From Acinetobacter sp. ANC 4470 (GTDB lineage: Bacteria > Pseudomonadota > Gammaproteobacteria > Pseudomonadales > Moraxellaceae), in contig NZ_NEGC01000004.1 of assembly GCF_002135335.1 (NCBI RefSeq), positions 62,001-126,000 of the forward strand: 64,000 nucleotides of DNA. Reading direction: 5' to 3'. This document shows, piece after piece, positions 27,807 to 37,734 of the stretch. The notes beneath the pieces are model-generated. The model was not told the origin of the DNA. It saw nothing but the letters and a program-made list of their open reading frames with translations, and made no database searches. The position numbers were made by a program, and so were the translations under genes. Every line of letters starts with the position of its first letter. The first letter of the stretch is position 1.

Positions 27807-30491
27807 ATGAATAATTTAAAAATTTTGATTACAAAATTATCTTCTTGTGCCCGAATGGCACTGGAAAAGTCAGCCAACAGCTGTATAGCGCAACAAAATT
27901 ATGAAATCGAAATTGAACATTTCTTTTTGGAATTGCTACAACAAACTGCAAAAAATGATTTACAGCTGCTTTTAGCAAAATACAAAATTTCGACTGATGG
28001 TTTAATCGATGATTTAAAACAAAATATTGCGCAATTACCGAAAGGTAATAGTCGTACTCCAATCTTTGCTAAATCAATTATTTACTTATTAGAACAAGCT
28101 TGGTTATTGGCTTCTGCTGAACAGAAACCCGTGATTCGAAGTGGTCATCTGCTGGTTGTTTTATTGACAGCTTCTGATCTTTATCAAATTGCAGTGCGTG
28201 CTTCAAGTTTGTTTGACTTGTTCCCTATCGACAGCATGAAACATCATTTTTTAGAGATATGTTCACACAGTATTGAGCATCAATCTGAACAACATTTGAA
28301 TAATAATCATCCAATAAGAGACAATAAGCCATCAGAACAAATTTCAAAAAAAACACCGGCTCTAGATCAATTTACCAGTAACTTAACTGAAAAAGCTAAA
28401 AATGGTGAGATTGACCCTGTGATTGGTCGTGAATTTGAGATTCGTTTGCTACTCGATATTTTAATGCGCCGTCGTCAAAACAATCCTATTCTAACGGGTG
28501 AACCTGGTGTCGGAAAAACAGCTGTTGTTGAAGGCCTAGCACTTAAAATTGCCAATCATCAAGTTCCAGATGCTTTAAAAAATGTGCATTTACATACCCT
28601 TGATATGGGTTTGTTACAAGCAGGTGCCAGTGTTAAAGGTGAATTTGAAAATCGTTTAAAACAAGTGATTCAAGAAGTTCAAAGCTCAAGCCATCCTATT
28701 ATTTTATTTATTGATGAAGCACATACGTTAATTGGTGCGGGTGGACAGGCTGGACAAAATGATGCTGCAAATTTACTTAAACCTGCGCTAGCACGAGGTG
28801 AATTACGTACTATTGCTGCAACCACATGGGCTGAATATAAGCAATATTTTGAAAAAGATGCGGCATTAAGTCGGCGTTTTCAAGTGGTTAAGGTTGAGGA
28901 ACCGACGGAAGCAGTTGCCATTGATATGTTACGAGCAATGATTCCTGTCATGGCACATCATTTTAATTTACAAATTGATGATCAAGCGATTGTTACAGCC
29001 GTACAGTCCTCTCATCGCTATATTAGTGGACGGAAACTTCCAGATAAAGCGATTAGTGTATTGGATACAGCAGCCGCTCGTGTTGCATTAACGCAGAATG
29101 CTCAACCGATAAAGTTAGATCATCTGCAAGCGCAACGATATAACTTACATCTTGAACATAAAATTCTGGACAATGAACATAAAAACCGCCCCATTCATCA
29201 TGAGCGTTTAACAGCGTTAGGCCAGAAAATTGAATTTTTAGATGCTGAAATTAGCAATACTAAAAAACAATGGAAATCTGAACTAGAACTTGTTCAAAAA
29301 ATTCAATCTTATATACAAAAAGATCAGTTAGTTGATTCTTCAAATCAAGATAAACAAGTCATTAGTGTTTTACGTCAACAATTGGCTGCCCTACAAGGAA
29401 CAACACCGCTAGTATTTGAACGGGTCAATGCACAGATTATTAATGAAATTATTTCAGATTGGACCGGTATTCCTATAGGGAAAATGGTCAGTGATGAAAT
29501 CAAGAAAATTTTATCTTTGCAAGATAAACTTGCTGAACGTGTGATGGGACAAGATTATGCTTTGCATCAACTTGTGCAAGGGATTCAAACATCTAAAGCA
29601 AAACTTGAAGACCCGAATAAACCACAAGGCGTCTTTTTATTGGTTGGGCCCAGTGGCGTAGGTAAAACAGAAACAGCGCTAGCGCTAGCCGATGCATTAT
29701 ATGGCGGAGAGTCTCACTTAATTACCATTAATATGTCTGAATATCAGGAAGCACATACGGTCTCTGCATTAAAGGGAGCGCCTCCGGGTTATATTGGTTA
29801 TGGTCAAGGTGGTGTTTTAACTGAAGCTGTTCGTCGTAATCCATATAGTGTTGTATTGTTAGATGAAATTGAAAAAGCCCATAGTGATGTTCAAGAATTA
29901 TTTTATCAAGTTTTCGATAAAGGCATGCTTGAAGATGGTGAAGGTCGTTTAATAGACTTTAAAAATACCACCATTCTTTTAACCGCTAATGTCGGTTCAA
30001 GTGCAATTATGCAGGCCTGTTTAAACTTACCTGTTCAGGAATGGCCAACAGCCGAAGAATTAATCGATCAATTAAAACCGAATTTATATCAACAATTTAA
30101 ATCTGCATTTTTAGGTCGTTTGCGTGTCGTGCCTTACTTCCCTTTACATGATGATTTACTGGTACGGATTATTAAACATAAATTAGCTAAAATTACCGCA
30201 CGTTTAGAAAAACAATACGCCAGCAAAGTGACTTACACTGAAGCACTGATTGAATTACTCCTGAGTCGTTGTACTGAAGTCGATAGTGGTGCACGTAATG
30301 TAGACCATATTTTGAATTCTTCAGTATTACCTGCTTTAGCAACGAAAATTTTAGTTTGCCTAGCAGAACAAAAACTACCAAAACAAATATTTATTGATGT
30401 TCAGGCCGATGAGATTATCTATCAACTTGATCCTGTTGTAAAAAACATAAAAAAACGTAGTAATAATAAAAGCAAAGCGATAGAAGCATAA
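27807..30491 (+). CDS. tssH: T6SS ATPase ClpV (TssH)
   Basis: An 894-residue AAA+ disaggregase of the ClpV class. The Clp-N repeats lie in residues 1-150. Walker A GEPGVGKT is near residue 231, with Walker B-type LFIDEAHTLIGAGG. A coiled M-domain spans about 420-530 and the second Walker A GPSGVGKT is near residue 613. ClpV disassembles the contracted TssBC sheath. It is the first gene of the plus-strand arm, with tssA 27 bases downstream. Confidence 0.95.
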   Translation: MNNLKILITKLSSCARMALEKSANSCIAQQNYEIEIEHFFLELLQQTAKNDLQLLLAKYKISTDGLIDDLKQNIAQLPKGNSRTPIFAKSIIYLLEQAWLLASAEQKPVIRSGHLLVVLLTASDLYQIAVRASSLFDLFPIDSMKHHFLEICSHSIEHQSEQHLNNNHPIRDNKPSEQISKKTPALDQFTSNLTEKAKNGEIDPVIGREFEIRLLLDILMRRRQNNPILTGEPGVGKTAVVEGLALKIANHQVPDALKNVHLHTLDMGLLQAGASVKGEFENRLKQVIQEVQSSSHPIILFIDEAHTLIGAGGQAGQNDAANLLKPALARGELRTIAATTWAEYKQYFEKDAALSRRFQVVKVEEPTEAVAIDMLRAMIPVMAHHFNLQIDDQAIVTAVQSSHRYISGRKLPDKAISVLDTAAARVALTQNAQPIKLDHLQAQRYNLHLEHKILDNEHKNRPIHHERLTALGQKIEFLDAEISNTKKQWKSELELVQKIQSYIQKDQLVDSSNQDKQVISVLRQQLAALQGTTPLVFERVNAQIINEIISDWTGIPIGKMVSDEIKKILSLQDKLAERVMGQDYALHQLVQGIQTSKAKLEDPNKPQGVFLLVGPSGVGKTETALALADALYGGESHLITINMSEYQEAHTVSALKGAPPGYIGYGQGGVLTEAVRRNPYSVVLLDEIEKAHSDVQELFYQVFDKGMLEDGEGRLIDFKNTTILLTANVGSSAIMQACLNLPVQEWPTAEELIDQLKPNLYQQFKSAFLGRLRVVPYFPLHDDLLVRIIKHKLAKITARLEKQYASKVTYTEALIELLLSRCTEVDSGARNVDHILNSSVLPALATKILVCLAEQKLPKQIFIDVQADEIIYQLDPVVKNIKKRSNNKSKAIEA

Positions 30492-30518
30492 TTTTTTAAA
30501 TATTATAAAAGGCATAAT

Positions 30519-31637
30519 ATGAGTTTAGAACTCGAATCATTATTAAGCGTCATCTCAGATGAAGCCCCTTGTGGGATGGATTATTCATTTTCAAATGAAT
30601 TTCATGCGATAAAAAAAGCAAAATCTCAAGATGATCCATTGCTAGATCAAGGCGATTGGATTGTGGAGCCGAAACTGGCCGATTGGCAGTTTGTAAATAC
30701 GAAATCCATTGAGTTATTGACTGAGAAAACCAAAGATATTCGGTTGTACAGCTGGCTAATTGAAGCGTGGTCAAACCTATACGGTTTTGAAGGTATCTCT
30801 AAAGGTCTAGAACTCACTCAGCTTAGCTTAAGTAATTTTTGGGCATTATTACATCCAAAAATTGAAGATGATGATTTAGATCAACGTCTAGGATTACTCC
30901 AAGGATTAATTAATCAATTACCTGTATTAATTAAGAATATTCCTATTGTAAATACTTCCCCTTTTTATTGTTTAATTGATTATGACGGCTTATTACACCA
31001 ACAAAATTTACGTCGTAAACAGACTGAAGATCATGATCAAGTACAAGAGAATGCATCACTTGAGCAATTTGAACAAGCCCTGATGAATACGTCAAAATCT
31101 TTTCAATATCAAAGTTATCAGGATTTTTTAGAAACTTTGAAGCAGTGGGATATTTTAAAAAATGTACTGAATAGCTTAATGAACATAAGTGCACCCAGTT
31201 TTGCATCCATAGATTCACAATTAGAATCTATTCATAGCAGTTTTAAAAAAATATATAAAACAGATACGCTTGGCTTACAAAAGATTGTGTCAAATCAGCC
31301 TACGCCTATTCTTGCTACAACCATGTCTACCGGAACGATTCAAACGCCTCTTGATCAAGCAGCCACAACGAAACCACAAGACTTTCACCCGCAAGCGCAA
31401 AATCATTTGGCAAATCGTGAACAAGCTATGCAGGTTTTACAAGAGATTGCTGATTATTTCAAAATCAATGAACCGCATAGCCCTGTCAGCTACATGCTAC
31501 AAAAAACCATTCAATGGAATCAGCTTCCATTACATCAATGGTTGGCGCAAGTGATTAAAGATGAAAATCCTTTAGAGACGCTACATGAGCTTTTGGGTGT
31601 ACAAACAAATATTAACGACACAAATAACGATAGGTAA
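30519..31637 (+). CDS. tssA: T6SS protein TssA
   Basis: A 372-residue protein with the ImpA N-terminal domain (PCGMDYSFSNEFHAI and WIVEPKLADWQFV near residues 16-55, then the YGFEGISKGLEL block). A variable middle follows, then a short C-terminal domain (HSPVSYMLQKTIQW). TssA caps the growing sheath or primes baseplate assembly. It lies between tssH and tssK, and AAAGG precedes the ATG. Confidence 0.9.
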   Translation: MSLELESLLSVISDEAPCGMDYSFSNEFHAIKKAKSQDDPLLDQGDWIVEPKLADWQFVNTKSIELLTEKTKDIRLYSWLIEAWSNLYGFEGISKGLELTQLSLSNFWALLHPKIEDDDLDQRLGLLQGLINQLPVLIKNIPIVNTSPFYCLIDYDGLLHQQNLRRKQTEDHDQVQENASLEQFEQALMNTSKSFQYQSYQDFLETLKQWDILKNVLNSLMNISAPSFASIDSQLESIHSSFKKIYKTDTLGLQKIVSNQPTPILATTMSTGTIQTPLDQAATTKPQDFHPQAQNHLANREQAMQVLQEIADYFKINEPHSPVSYMLQKTIQWNQLPLHQWLAQVIKDENPLETLHELLGVQTNINDTNNDR

Positions 31638-31642
31638 ATTTC

Positions 31643-33007
31643 ATGTTTAAAGCAGAAAAAATTCTCTGGGGCGAAGGCCTATTTTTACGTCCACAACATT
31701 TTCAATTACAAGATGCCTATCATGAACAGCGCTTGAATCATATGATTCGTGCAACCATTCCATTTTCATATGGCGTGCAATCCATTGCATTTGATGAAAT
31801 TCAATTAAACACCCATATTTTGGCTTTAGAAAAAGTGGAAATGATTTGGCAGGATGGTGATATTTACCAAGCACCTGCACGTGATTTATTACCCAATCCT
31901 ATTCAGCTTGATGATTTAAATCTACGTGGTGAAATGACGGTTTATTTGACTTTATCAATTATTCAACCTTACAAAAAAAATGTTTCTTATGATGAAAGTG
32001 CCCAGCCCAGCCGTTATCACTCACATTTAACAGAAACCCATGATTTATTTACCGATGCAACGGTAGCGGATATTACGCTATTAAGACGCCGTGCAGAATT
32101 TAAAATTTTTGAATCCAGTATTGAACCGAATCATGAATTAGATGGTTTCTTATATTTACCAGTGGCTAAAGTGAAACGTCAAAGTTCAGGCAGTTTTGAA
32201 TTAGATCATAAATTTATTCCACCGATCTTGCATATAGAAGCATGTGAAACGCTCATTTCAGCTTTAAAACGCACTCTAAATGTGATTAAAGCCAAAATTA
32301 AAACTATTCAAACCAATAATCGTGAAAATGAACAAAAAATCATTGAATTTCGTTCAGGAGATATTGTTTCTTTTTGGCTAGTCAATGCCTTAAATACGGC
32401 ACATGCAACCTTGAATCATCTTTTGCAATATCCACGCATTCATCCAGAACGGTTGTTTTTTGAATTATTACGTTTAACTGGATCACTGCTTACCTTTTCT
32501 ACTGCTTATGAAGTTGACCAGCTCCCTGTTTATAAGCATCATCATTTACAAGAAAGCTTTTCGCAATTAGATCTTATTTTACGAGATTTACTCGATACCA
32601 TTATTTCAAATCGCTATATCAGTATCGCTTTAAAAGAAGTTAAACCGTCTTATTGGCTGGGAAGTCTAGAATCAGACAAAATTACACGAGATACACGACT
32701 ATATATTGCTGTTTCAAGTGGCATGATGAAATCGCATGAACTTATTCAATTGGTGCCTCTTCGTTTTAAAGTCGGCAACTCAGTGGATGTTGAACAACGG
32801 GTTGTTGCAGCTCTGCCTGTAATTCCTTTACAGTACTTAATGCAAGTTCCCACCGCAATTCCGATTCGTTCTGGAGTGAACTACTTTGAAATTGAACCCA
32901 ATAATGAGTTGTATCAACGGATGCTCGATGCGCAATCTATTTGTATTTATATCCCAGCAGGTTTCCAAGATATTTCAATTGAATTGATTGCTGTGATCAA
33001 TAGCTAA
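31643..33007 (+). CDS. tssK: T6SS baseplate protein TssK
   Basis: A 454-residue protein with the classic TssK N-terminus KILWGEGLFLRPQHFQLQD (residues 5-23), the shoulder domain with YLPVAKVKR near residue 172, and the C-terminal domain ending near VNYFEIEP. It links the baseplate to the TssL-TssM membrane complex. It starts 5 bases after the tssA stop and ends 2 bases before the tssL start. Confidence 0.95.
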   Translation: MFKAEKILWGEGLFLRPQHFQLQDAYHEQRLNHMIRATIPFSYGVQSIAFDEIQLNTHILALEKVEMIWQDGDIYQAPARDLLPNPIQLDDLNLRGEMTVYLTLSIIQPYKKNVSYDESAQPSRYHSHLTETHDLFTDATVADITLLRRRAEFKIFESSIEPNHELDGFLYLPVAKVKRQSSGSFELDHKFIPPILHIEACETLISALKRTLNVIKAKIKTIQTNNRENEQKIIEFRSGDIVSFWLVNALNTAHATLNHLLQYPRIHPERLFFELLRLTGSLLTFSTAYEVDQLPVYKHHHLQESFSQLDLILRDLLDTIISNRYISIALKEVKPSYWLGSLESDKITRDTRLYIAVSSGMMKSHELIQLVPLRFKVGNSVDVEQRVVAALPVIPLQYLMQVPTAIPIRSGVNYFEIEPNNELYQRMLDAQSICIYIPAGFQDISIELIAVINS

Positions 33008-33009
33008 GG

Positions 33010-33825
33010 ATGCGCCATATGAATATAAATAATACTGCACCTTCACTTTTTGATGATGGGCAAATTGGTATAGGCCTAAATCCTACTACGGCACAATCAA
33101 AAGTTGGTAGCACAACCAATCTTATTGATTTACTACATGATGGTTTCTATATTGTTTTTCTATTGAAGCAGCAATATATCCCGTCTAATGCTGATGAATT
33201 TCGCAAAAAAATTTTAAACTTGTTAAATCGCTTTGAAAATCAGGCACGAAAACTGCAATTTTCGGCTGATGATATTCATGATGCAAAATATGCCTACTGC
33301 GCCTTACTTGATGAAACCATTGTTACCCAACAAAGTGCCCAATTTTTTGATTTACAAAATAATTGGATGATTAGTCCATTACAGTTAAGTCTTTTCGGTT
33401 CACAACTTGCTGGCTATCGTTTTTTTGAAATCTTAGAATCACTCCGTAGCCAAGGTAAAGAACGATTAGCAGCTTTCGAAGTCTTTCATTACTGTATGTT
33501 ACTTGGTTTCTATGGCAAATTTCGTATAGAGTCTATAGAAAATCTAAATCATCTGGTGCTACGTGTCAGTGATGAAATTGACTTTTTAAAAGGTAAAAAG
33601 CCCTCTTTTTCTCCATTCTCCGCTTTACCTGACCAAATTAAACATATTATTCATCGTGAATTACCATTTTCGGGGATTTTAATATTTTTGGCACTTTTTG
33701 CTTTATTGTCATTTATTGGCTTAAATTTTATGCTTTCAAAACAAAATGATAGCGCATTATCCGTATATCAAAATATTATTAGTTCACCTATTGAACAAGC
33801 CTATATCACTATTCATTTACCATAA
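33010..33825 (+). CDS. tssL: T6SS membrane complex protein TssL (DotU family)
   Basis: A 271-residue DotU/IcmH-type protein. The cytoplasmic domain contains KYAYCALLDETIV (about residues 97-109), LSLFGSQLAGYRFFEIL, and YCMLLGFYGKFR. A single C-terminal membrane anchor lies near residues 220-240 (ILIFLALFALLSFIGLNFML). It has no peptidoglycan-binding extension; TagN may supply that function. It starts at ATG 33010 or at 33019, both near AAGGA. Confidence 0.94.
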   Translation: MRHMNINNTAPSLFDDGQIGIGLNPTTAQSKVGSTTNLIDLLHDGFYIVFLLKQQYIPSNADEFRKKILNLLNRFENQARKLQFSADDIHDAKYAYCALLDETIVTQQSAQFFDLQNNWMISPLQLSLFGSQLAGYRFFEILESLRSQGKERLAAFEVFHYCMLLGFYGKFRIESIENLNHLVLRVSDEIDFLKGKKPSFSPFSALPDQIKHIIHRELPFSGILIFLALFALLSFIGLNFMLSKQNDSALSVYQNIISSPIEQAYITIHLP

Positions 33826-33837
33826 AGAAAATAAAAA

Positions 33838-34485
33838 ATGGCAAACGAAAAACAAAAGTCTTTAAGAATATTACAACCGAGCAAAAATAAAAATTATTTC
33901 CCTTTAATCTGTGGGATTTTAGGCTTTTTTACTGGAGCTATTTTTAGTTCTATTGTTGTCTATATGTTAAATATCCATGAAATCAAAAAACCTTTAGTAG
34001 CAATCAATACACAGCTTTCTGAACACAAAATTTTGGAAGAACTTGATGATCAAGCTTCTCCAGTTTTAGAAAAATCATCACCCCAACAGGAAATTCATAA
34101 CGATTCATCGATTAAAGATGAAAATCTTGAACATAATGCCGAATTTTCACAATCTCAAAATATAGATTTAAGTCAGGCTTTTTTACACCACCGTAATTCC
34201 AAGCAAGAGCTTTCAAGCTTAAATAAGGTAAAGGATACGGTTAAAGAACAGCAAATTGCAGCGGAAAATATTACTGCTCCTAAAGTAGTACTAAAAACAG
34301 AAATAGCTAAATTGACTCAACAGCTGACAGCATGCAATAAAACATTAACAGCACAAAATGAAGAAAAAGAAAGTAACTTACTAAAAGTAAATGAGGTTGC
34401 AATAGATACTACACCTCAAGCCTCTGTACAAATTACAGTAACGAGAACCCCAACCATCTCGAAAGAAACCGCCGTGTCTCTATGA
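33838..34485 (+). CDS. asaE: T6SS-associated membrane protein AsaE
   Basis: A 215-residue protein with one N-terminal membrane segment (about residues 20-45, LICGILGFFTGAIFSSIVVY). It is followed by a long hydrophilic, Glu/Gln/Ser/Lys-rich part with coiled-coil character (LTQQLTACNKTLTAQNEE). Its position between tssL and tagX fits Acinetobacter asaE. The topology suggests a periplasmic stalk. Its last four bases overlap the tagX start. The function is unknown. Confidence 0.72.
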   Translation: MANEKQKSLRILQPSKNKNYFPLICGILGFFTGAIFSSIVVYMLNIHEIKKPLVAINTQLSEHKILEELDDQASPVLEKSSPQQEIHNDSSIKDENLEHNAEFSQSQNIDLSQAFLHHRNSKQELSSLNKVKDTVKEQQIAAENITAPKVVLKTEIAKLTQQLTACNKTLTAQNEEKESNLLKVNEVAIDTTPQASVQITVTRTPTISKETAVSL

Positions 34486-35432
34486 TTATTGCTATTTTTA
34501 TTGGCTTTATTTTGGTTTCAAGCAGCTTGGCATTATTGTTTTCTTATGAGTTGCGTCATAAAGTGCAAGATTTTATGATCGTCCTTATTCCACAGAGTAA
34601 GAAACGACTTCATTTTGCTAAGCATTTTGTCCAACAACTCAATGATGCAGCTGCACCTGAACAAGTGCAATCTCACTGGCATTTACAGCAATGGTGGATT
34701 CTTGTTTCTGGCTTATTGTTATTTAGTAGTATCTTAATTTTTTCTTTTACCCGCCCCATTAATCCAACCAAAATTGAAGCAGATTATTTAAGAGAAGTTG
34801 ATCCTCAAATTTATAACTTGCTTGATGGACAAATGCTGTCTCCACCAGCTGAGGTAAATGTATCTTTAATTGAAGAAGCAATTATGGCTGAGAGCCAAAT
34901 TGATACGCAACAGAGTATTCAGGCTGAAGTATTTAATACTAATATTGAAGACCTACACATGCAACATTCACACAGTGATATTGCTTCGGTCGATCGTAAA
35001 TGGCATAAAATGAACCCACGTTATAAACAGCGTTTACTCATGGTCTTTAAAATCATGCAAGAACGTTACGGTTATGAAATGGTTTTATTAGAGGGCTATC
35101 GCAGTCCACAGCGACAGAATTTATTGGCGGGTAATCGTAATGTTACCCGTGCTAAAGGTTTCCAAAGTTATCATCAATTTGGTTTAGCTGCCGACATTGC
35201 ATTTAAACGTAATGGCAAAGTGGTTATTTCCGAACGTGATCCAGAGGTTATGAAAGGCTACCAACTATATGGTGAGGTTGCTGAATCTGTGGGTTTAACT
35301 TGGGGTGGTCGTTGGAAATCCATTCAAGATTATGGTCATACTGAATATCGTATATCAGGATTAAGAAAAACAGCTGAAATGGCCGAACAGTTAACTTCAG
35401 AAGGTCAACTTCTGGCTAATAATATTCCTTAA
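34482..35432 (+). CDS. tagX: Peptidoglycan L,D-endopeptidase TagX
   Basis: A 316-residue protein. Membrane segments lie near residues 3-22 and 75-90, followed by a periplasmic M15/VanY-like peptidase domain. Motifs are LLEGYRSPQRQN near residue 203, SYHQFGLAADIAF near residue 229 (His and Asp zinc ligands) and DYGHTEY near residue 288 (third ligand). In Acinetobacter, TagX has been shown to cut peptidoglycan cross-links so that the T6SS can cross the wall. It starts inside the asaE stop codon and ends the plus-strand arm. Confidence 0.9.
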   Translation: MIIAIFIGFILVSSSLALLFSYELRHKVQDFMIVLIPQSKKRLHFAKHFVQQLNDAAAPEQVQSHWHLQQWWILVSGLLLFSSILIFSFTRPINPTKIEADYLREVDPQIYNLLDGQMLSPPAEVNVSLIEEAIMAESQIDTQQSIQAEVFNTNIEDLHMQHSHSDIASVDRKWHKMNPRYKQRLLMVFKIMQERYGYEMVLLEGYRSPQRQNLLAGNRNVTRAKGFQSYHQFGLAADIAFKRNGKVVISERDPEVMKGYQLYGEVAESVGLTWGGRWKSIQDYGHTEYRISGLRKTAEMAEQLTSEGQLLANNIP

Positions 35433-35438
35433 TTTAAG

Positions 35439-35470
35439 TAGCAGTTCAATTAAAGTGAAGTTGCTACCTA
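35439..35470. terminator. Imperfect terminator between tagX and hydrolase genes
   Basis: GTAGCA and TGCTAC arms, extended by weaker pairs, flank an A/T-rich loop between two convergent genes. The stem is short, so this call is tentative. Confidence 0.4.
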
Positions 35471-35474
35471 AGAT

Positions 35475-36239
35475 TTAGTTTAAATATTCTTTGATTTGAT
35501 CAAGCACTTGTTGGGTCTTTTCTGCATGTAACCAATGCCCAGCATCTGCTACAACTTGAATTTTAGCTTTCGGAAATTGTTGTTCAATCGCTGTAAAATG
35601 TTCAGTTGTACTAATATATGCAGATTTTTCCCCACGAATAAACAGTGTTTCTTTATTCCATGGTTGAATAGTATCCCAATGTAAAATATCTGAATAATGC
35701 TTAAATAATGCATCAACATTAAAAAGCCACCGACCTTGGCTAAAAGATTTCATTAAAAATTGAATAACCATTTCTTCATGTAAATATTCACGCATGATTT
35801 GAGTTGCTTGTTGACGGTTTTCAACTTTTGCATTTTGTACTGCAAATAATGCTTTAAAAATTTGTTCATGGTGGTTTTGAGTGTATGCAAATGGCGCTAT
35901 ATCCAAGATAACCAATTGTGCAATTCTCTCACCTGCTTTATGAGCCAATTGCATTGCAATTTTGCCACCCATGGAATGACCAACAACAGAAATTTTTTGA
36001 ATATTGATGGAATCAAGTGTATCTAAAATATCTTGTGCCATTACTGCATAATTCATTTCATCCGAATGTGCTGAAAGTCCATGATTACGTACATCTATTT
36101 GAATGACGGTATGCGATTTATAAAGTTCACGAGCAAGCATCGCTAAATTACTTAAACTACCAAAAAGACCGTGAATAAATACGATAGGTGTTTTTTCGGT
36201 TACTGTTTCATTGGAATAAATTTGATAATTTAAAAACAT
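35475..36239 (-). CDS. Alpha/beta hydrolase (YbfF-type esterase)
   Basis: A 254-residue cytoplasmic alpha/beta hydrolase. The oxyanion-hole motif is FIHGLFGS (residues 22-29) and the nucleophile elbow GHSMGG (Ser near residue 93). The catalytic His is in DAGHWLHAEKT near the C-terminus. The length and motif set fit YbfF-like acyl-CoA or short-chain esterases. It is monocistronic and convergent with tagX. The substrate is unknown. Confidence 0.85.
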   Translation of the reverse strand: MFLNYQIYSNETVTEKTPIVFIHGLFGSLSNLAMLARELYKSHTVIQIDVRNHGLSAHSDEMNYAVMAQDILDTLDSINIQKISVVGHSMGGKIAMQLAHKAGERIAQLVILDIAPFAYTQNHHEQIFKALFAVQNAKVENRQQATQIMREYLHEEMVIQFLMKSFSQGRWLFNVDALFKHYSDILHWDTIQPWNKETLFIRGEKSAYISTTEHFTAIEQQFPKAKIQVVADAGHWLHAEKTQQVLDQIKEYLN

Positions 36240-36447
36240 AAATTTCTTTTATAATAACTAAAGGTTAATTTATTTTTGATTAAAATAGGAATTTAATCAA
36301 TTGCCATTTCTTAAAAATATTATTTTTTTGCTTAGGCTATTTTATAGTGACTTAAATATCCCATTAAAAATACTTATTAAATACATCATTATCTTGATTA
36401 ACAAGTCACATGGGATGGTGCTTATGTCAAAAAACAATAAATATTGG

Positions 36448-37314
36448 TTATTTAAAATAATTAAATGGTATTTTTAAATAGCGAATTCCATTTTCTTCTG
36501 GTTCAGGAAATCTCCCTCCATTCATATTAATCTGAATAGCAGGTAAAATCAGTTTAGGCATCGAAAGCGTGGCATCACGGCGATTACGCATTTCTACAAA
36601 TTCAGCCTTTGTTGTTTGATCATTAATATGTGTGCGCCTCTGTGCTTGGATACTACTTTCACAGCTATATTGATGTCGCCCTTTAGGTAAATAATCATGA
36701 CAAAGAAAAACACGAGTATTTTTAGCTAATTGATAAAGCATTTTTACCGAATCAAATAAAACCGAAGCACTGCCCTTCGGAAAATCACACCGTGCTGTTC
36801 CATAATCAGGCATAAATAAGGTATCACCGACGAATACAGCATCACCTATCACATAGCTTAAACATGCAGGCGTGTGCCCTGGCGTTGCTATGTTATATGC
36901 AATTAATTCACCAATTTTGAACTGTTCATGATCTTCAAACAAATGATCAAATGCTTGTTGGCTGTTAAATTGCTTAATGTCTAAATTATAAATTGCACTA
37001 AAGGTCTCTTGTACAAGAGTAATTTTCTGACTCATGGCAATTTGACCACCCAATTGTTCTTTTAAATATTGAGATGCGGTTAAATGATCGGCGTGGACGT
37101 GTGTTTCTAAAATCCATGCTACGCTTAGGCTATTTTCTTGAATATAATGAACAATCAAATCTGCGTTTGTGGTCTTCGTTGTTGCTGATGCTGCATCATA
37201 ATCTAAAACACTATCTATAACGGCGCATTTTCGACTGATAGGATCAACGACGACATAACTAAAAGTATTGGTCTGCTCATCAAAAAAATGCTGTACCAAT
37301 GGATGTTGTGTCAT
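36448..37314 (-). CDS. MBL-fold hydrolase, persulfide dioxygenase-like
   Basis: A 288-residue metallo-beta-lactamase-fold enzyme from the ATG at 37314, which overlaps the stop codon of the upstream YeeE-type gene by ATGA. The metal motif is ETHVHADH (about residues 69-76), with GHTPACLSYVIGD, VGDTLFMPDYGTARCDFP and VFLCHDYLP downstream. This set fits ETHE1/Blh-type persulfide dioxygenases, which oxidise glutathione persulfide to sulfite. The operon with two YeeE/YedE membrane proteins supports a role in sulfide handling. A longer frame reaches 37428 but lacks start signals. Confidence 0.85.
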   Translation of the reverse strand: MTQHPLVQHFFDEQTNTFSYVVVDPISRKCAVIDSVLDYDAASATTKTTNADLIVHYIQENSLSVAWILETHVHADHLTASQYLKEQLGGQIAMSQKITLVQETFSAIYNLDIKQFNSQQAFDHLFEDHEQFKIGELIAYNIATPGHTPACLSYVIGDAVFVGDTLFMPDYGTARCDFPKGSASVLFDSVKMLYQLAKNTRVFLCHDYLPKGRHQYSCESSIQAQRRTHINDQTTKAEFVEMRNRRDATLSMPKLILPAIQINMNGGRFPEPEENGIRYLKIPFNYFK

Positions 37315-37733
37315 GAGTTTCTCTCCATCCATTTGCGATGAATCAATAGACCAGCAAACATCGCGATAATAAAGTAAAGCACTTGATAGTAGCCTAGACC
37401 AATTAAAGTCAAACTTGGTGCTGGACAAATCCCCGCAATCCCCCAGCCAATGCCAAAAATTAAACTGCCGATCAGCAGTTTAGAATCTATTTTATTGTTT
37501 TTAGGTAAATCAATAACGTCACCATATAGTGTTTTTGGCGCATGATGATGTACTACTCTTTGAAATGGAATAAATGCGACGGCAATCGCCCCTAGCATCA
37601 CAAATGCAAGACTTGGATCCCAGTGACCAAATATATCAAGGAAATTTAATACTTTTTCAGGATTAGACATGCCTGAAAGAATTAAACCAATTGAAAATAA
37701 TCCGCCAAACAGAAACGCCAATATATTTTTCAT
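37311..37733 (-). CDS. YeeE/YedE-type sulfur transporter half (DUF6691)
   Basis: A 140-residue membrane protein from ATG 37733, four bases after the stop of the preceding (broken) YeeE gene. It has about four membrane segments. The sequence shows GLILSGMSNPEKVLNFLDI near residue 16 and a cysteine in the GIAGICPAPSL motif, typical of thiosulfate/sulfur-permease halves. With its partner it would form a two-part YeeE/YedE transporter feeding the persulfide dioxygenase. Confidence 0.85.
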   Translation of the reverse strand: MKNILAFLFGGLFSIGLILSGMSNPEKVLNFLDIFGHWDPSLAFVMLGAIAVAFIPFQRVVHHHAPKTLYGDVIDLPKNNKIDSKLLIGSLIFGIGWGIAGICPAPSLTLIGLGYYQVLYFIIAMFAGLLIHRKWMERNS

Positions 37734-37734
37734 T

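Noticed and set aside
36424..36477. Plus-strand 17-codon frame beside the persulfide dioxygenase gene
   Set aside because: It overlaps the 3' end of that gene on the other strand and has no terminator or conserved look.
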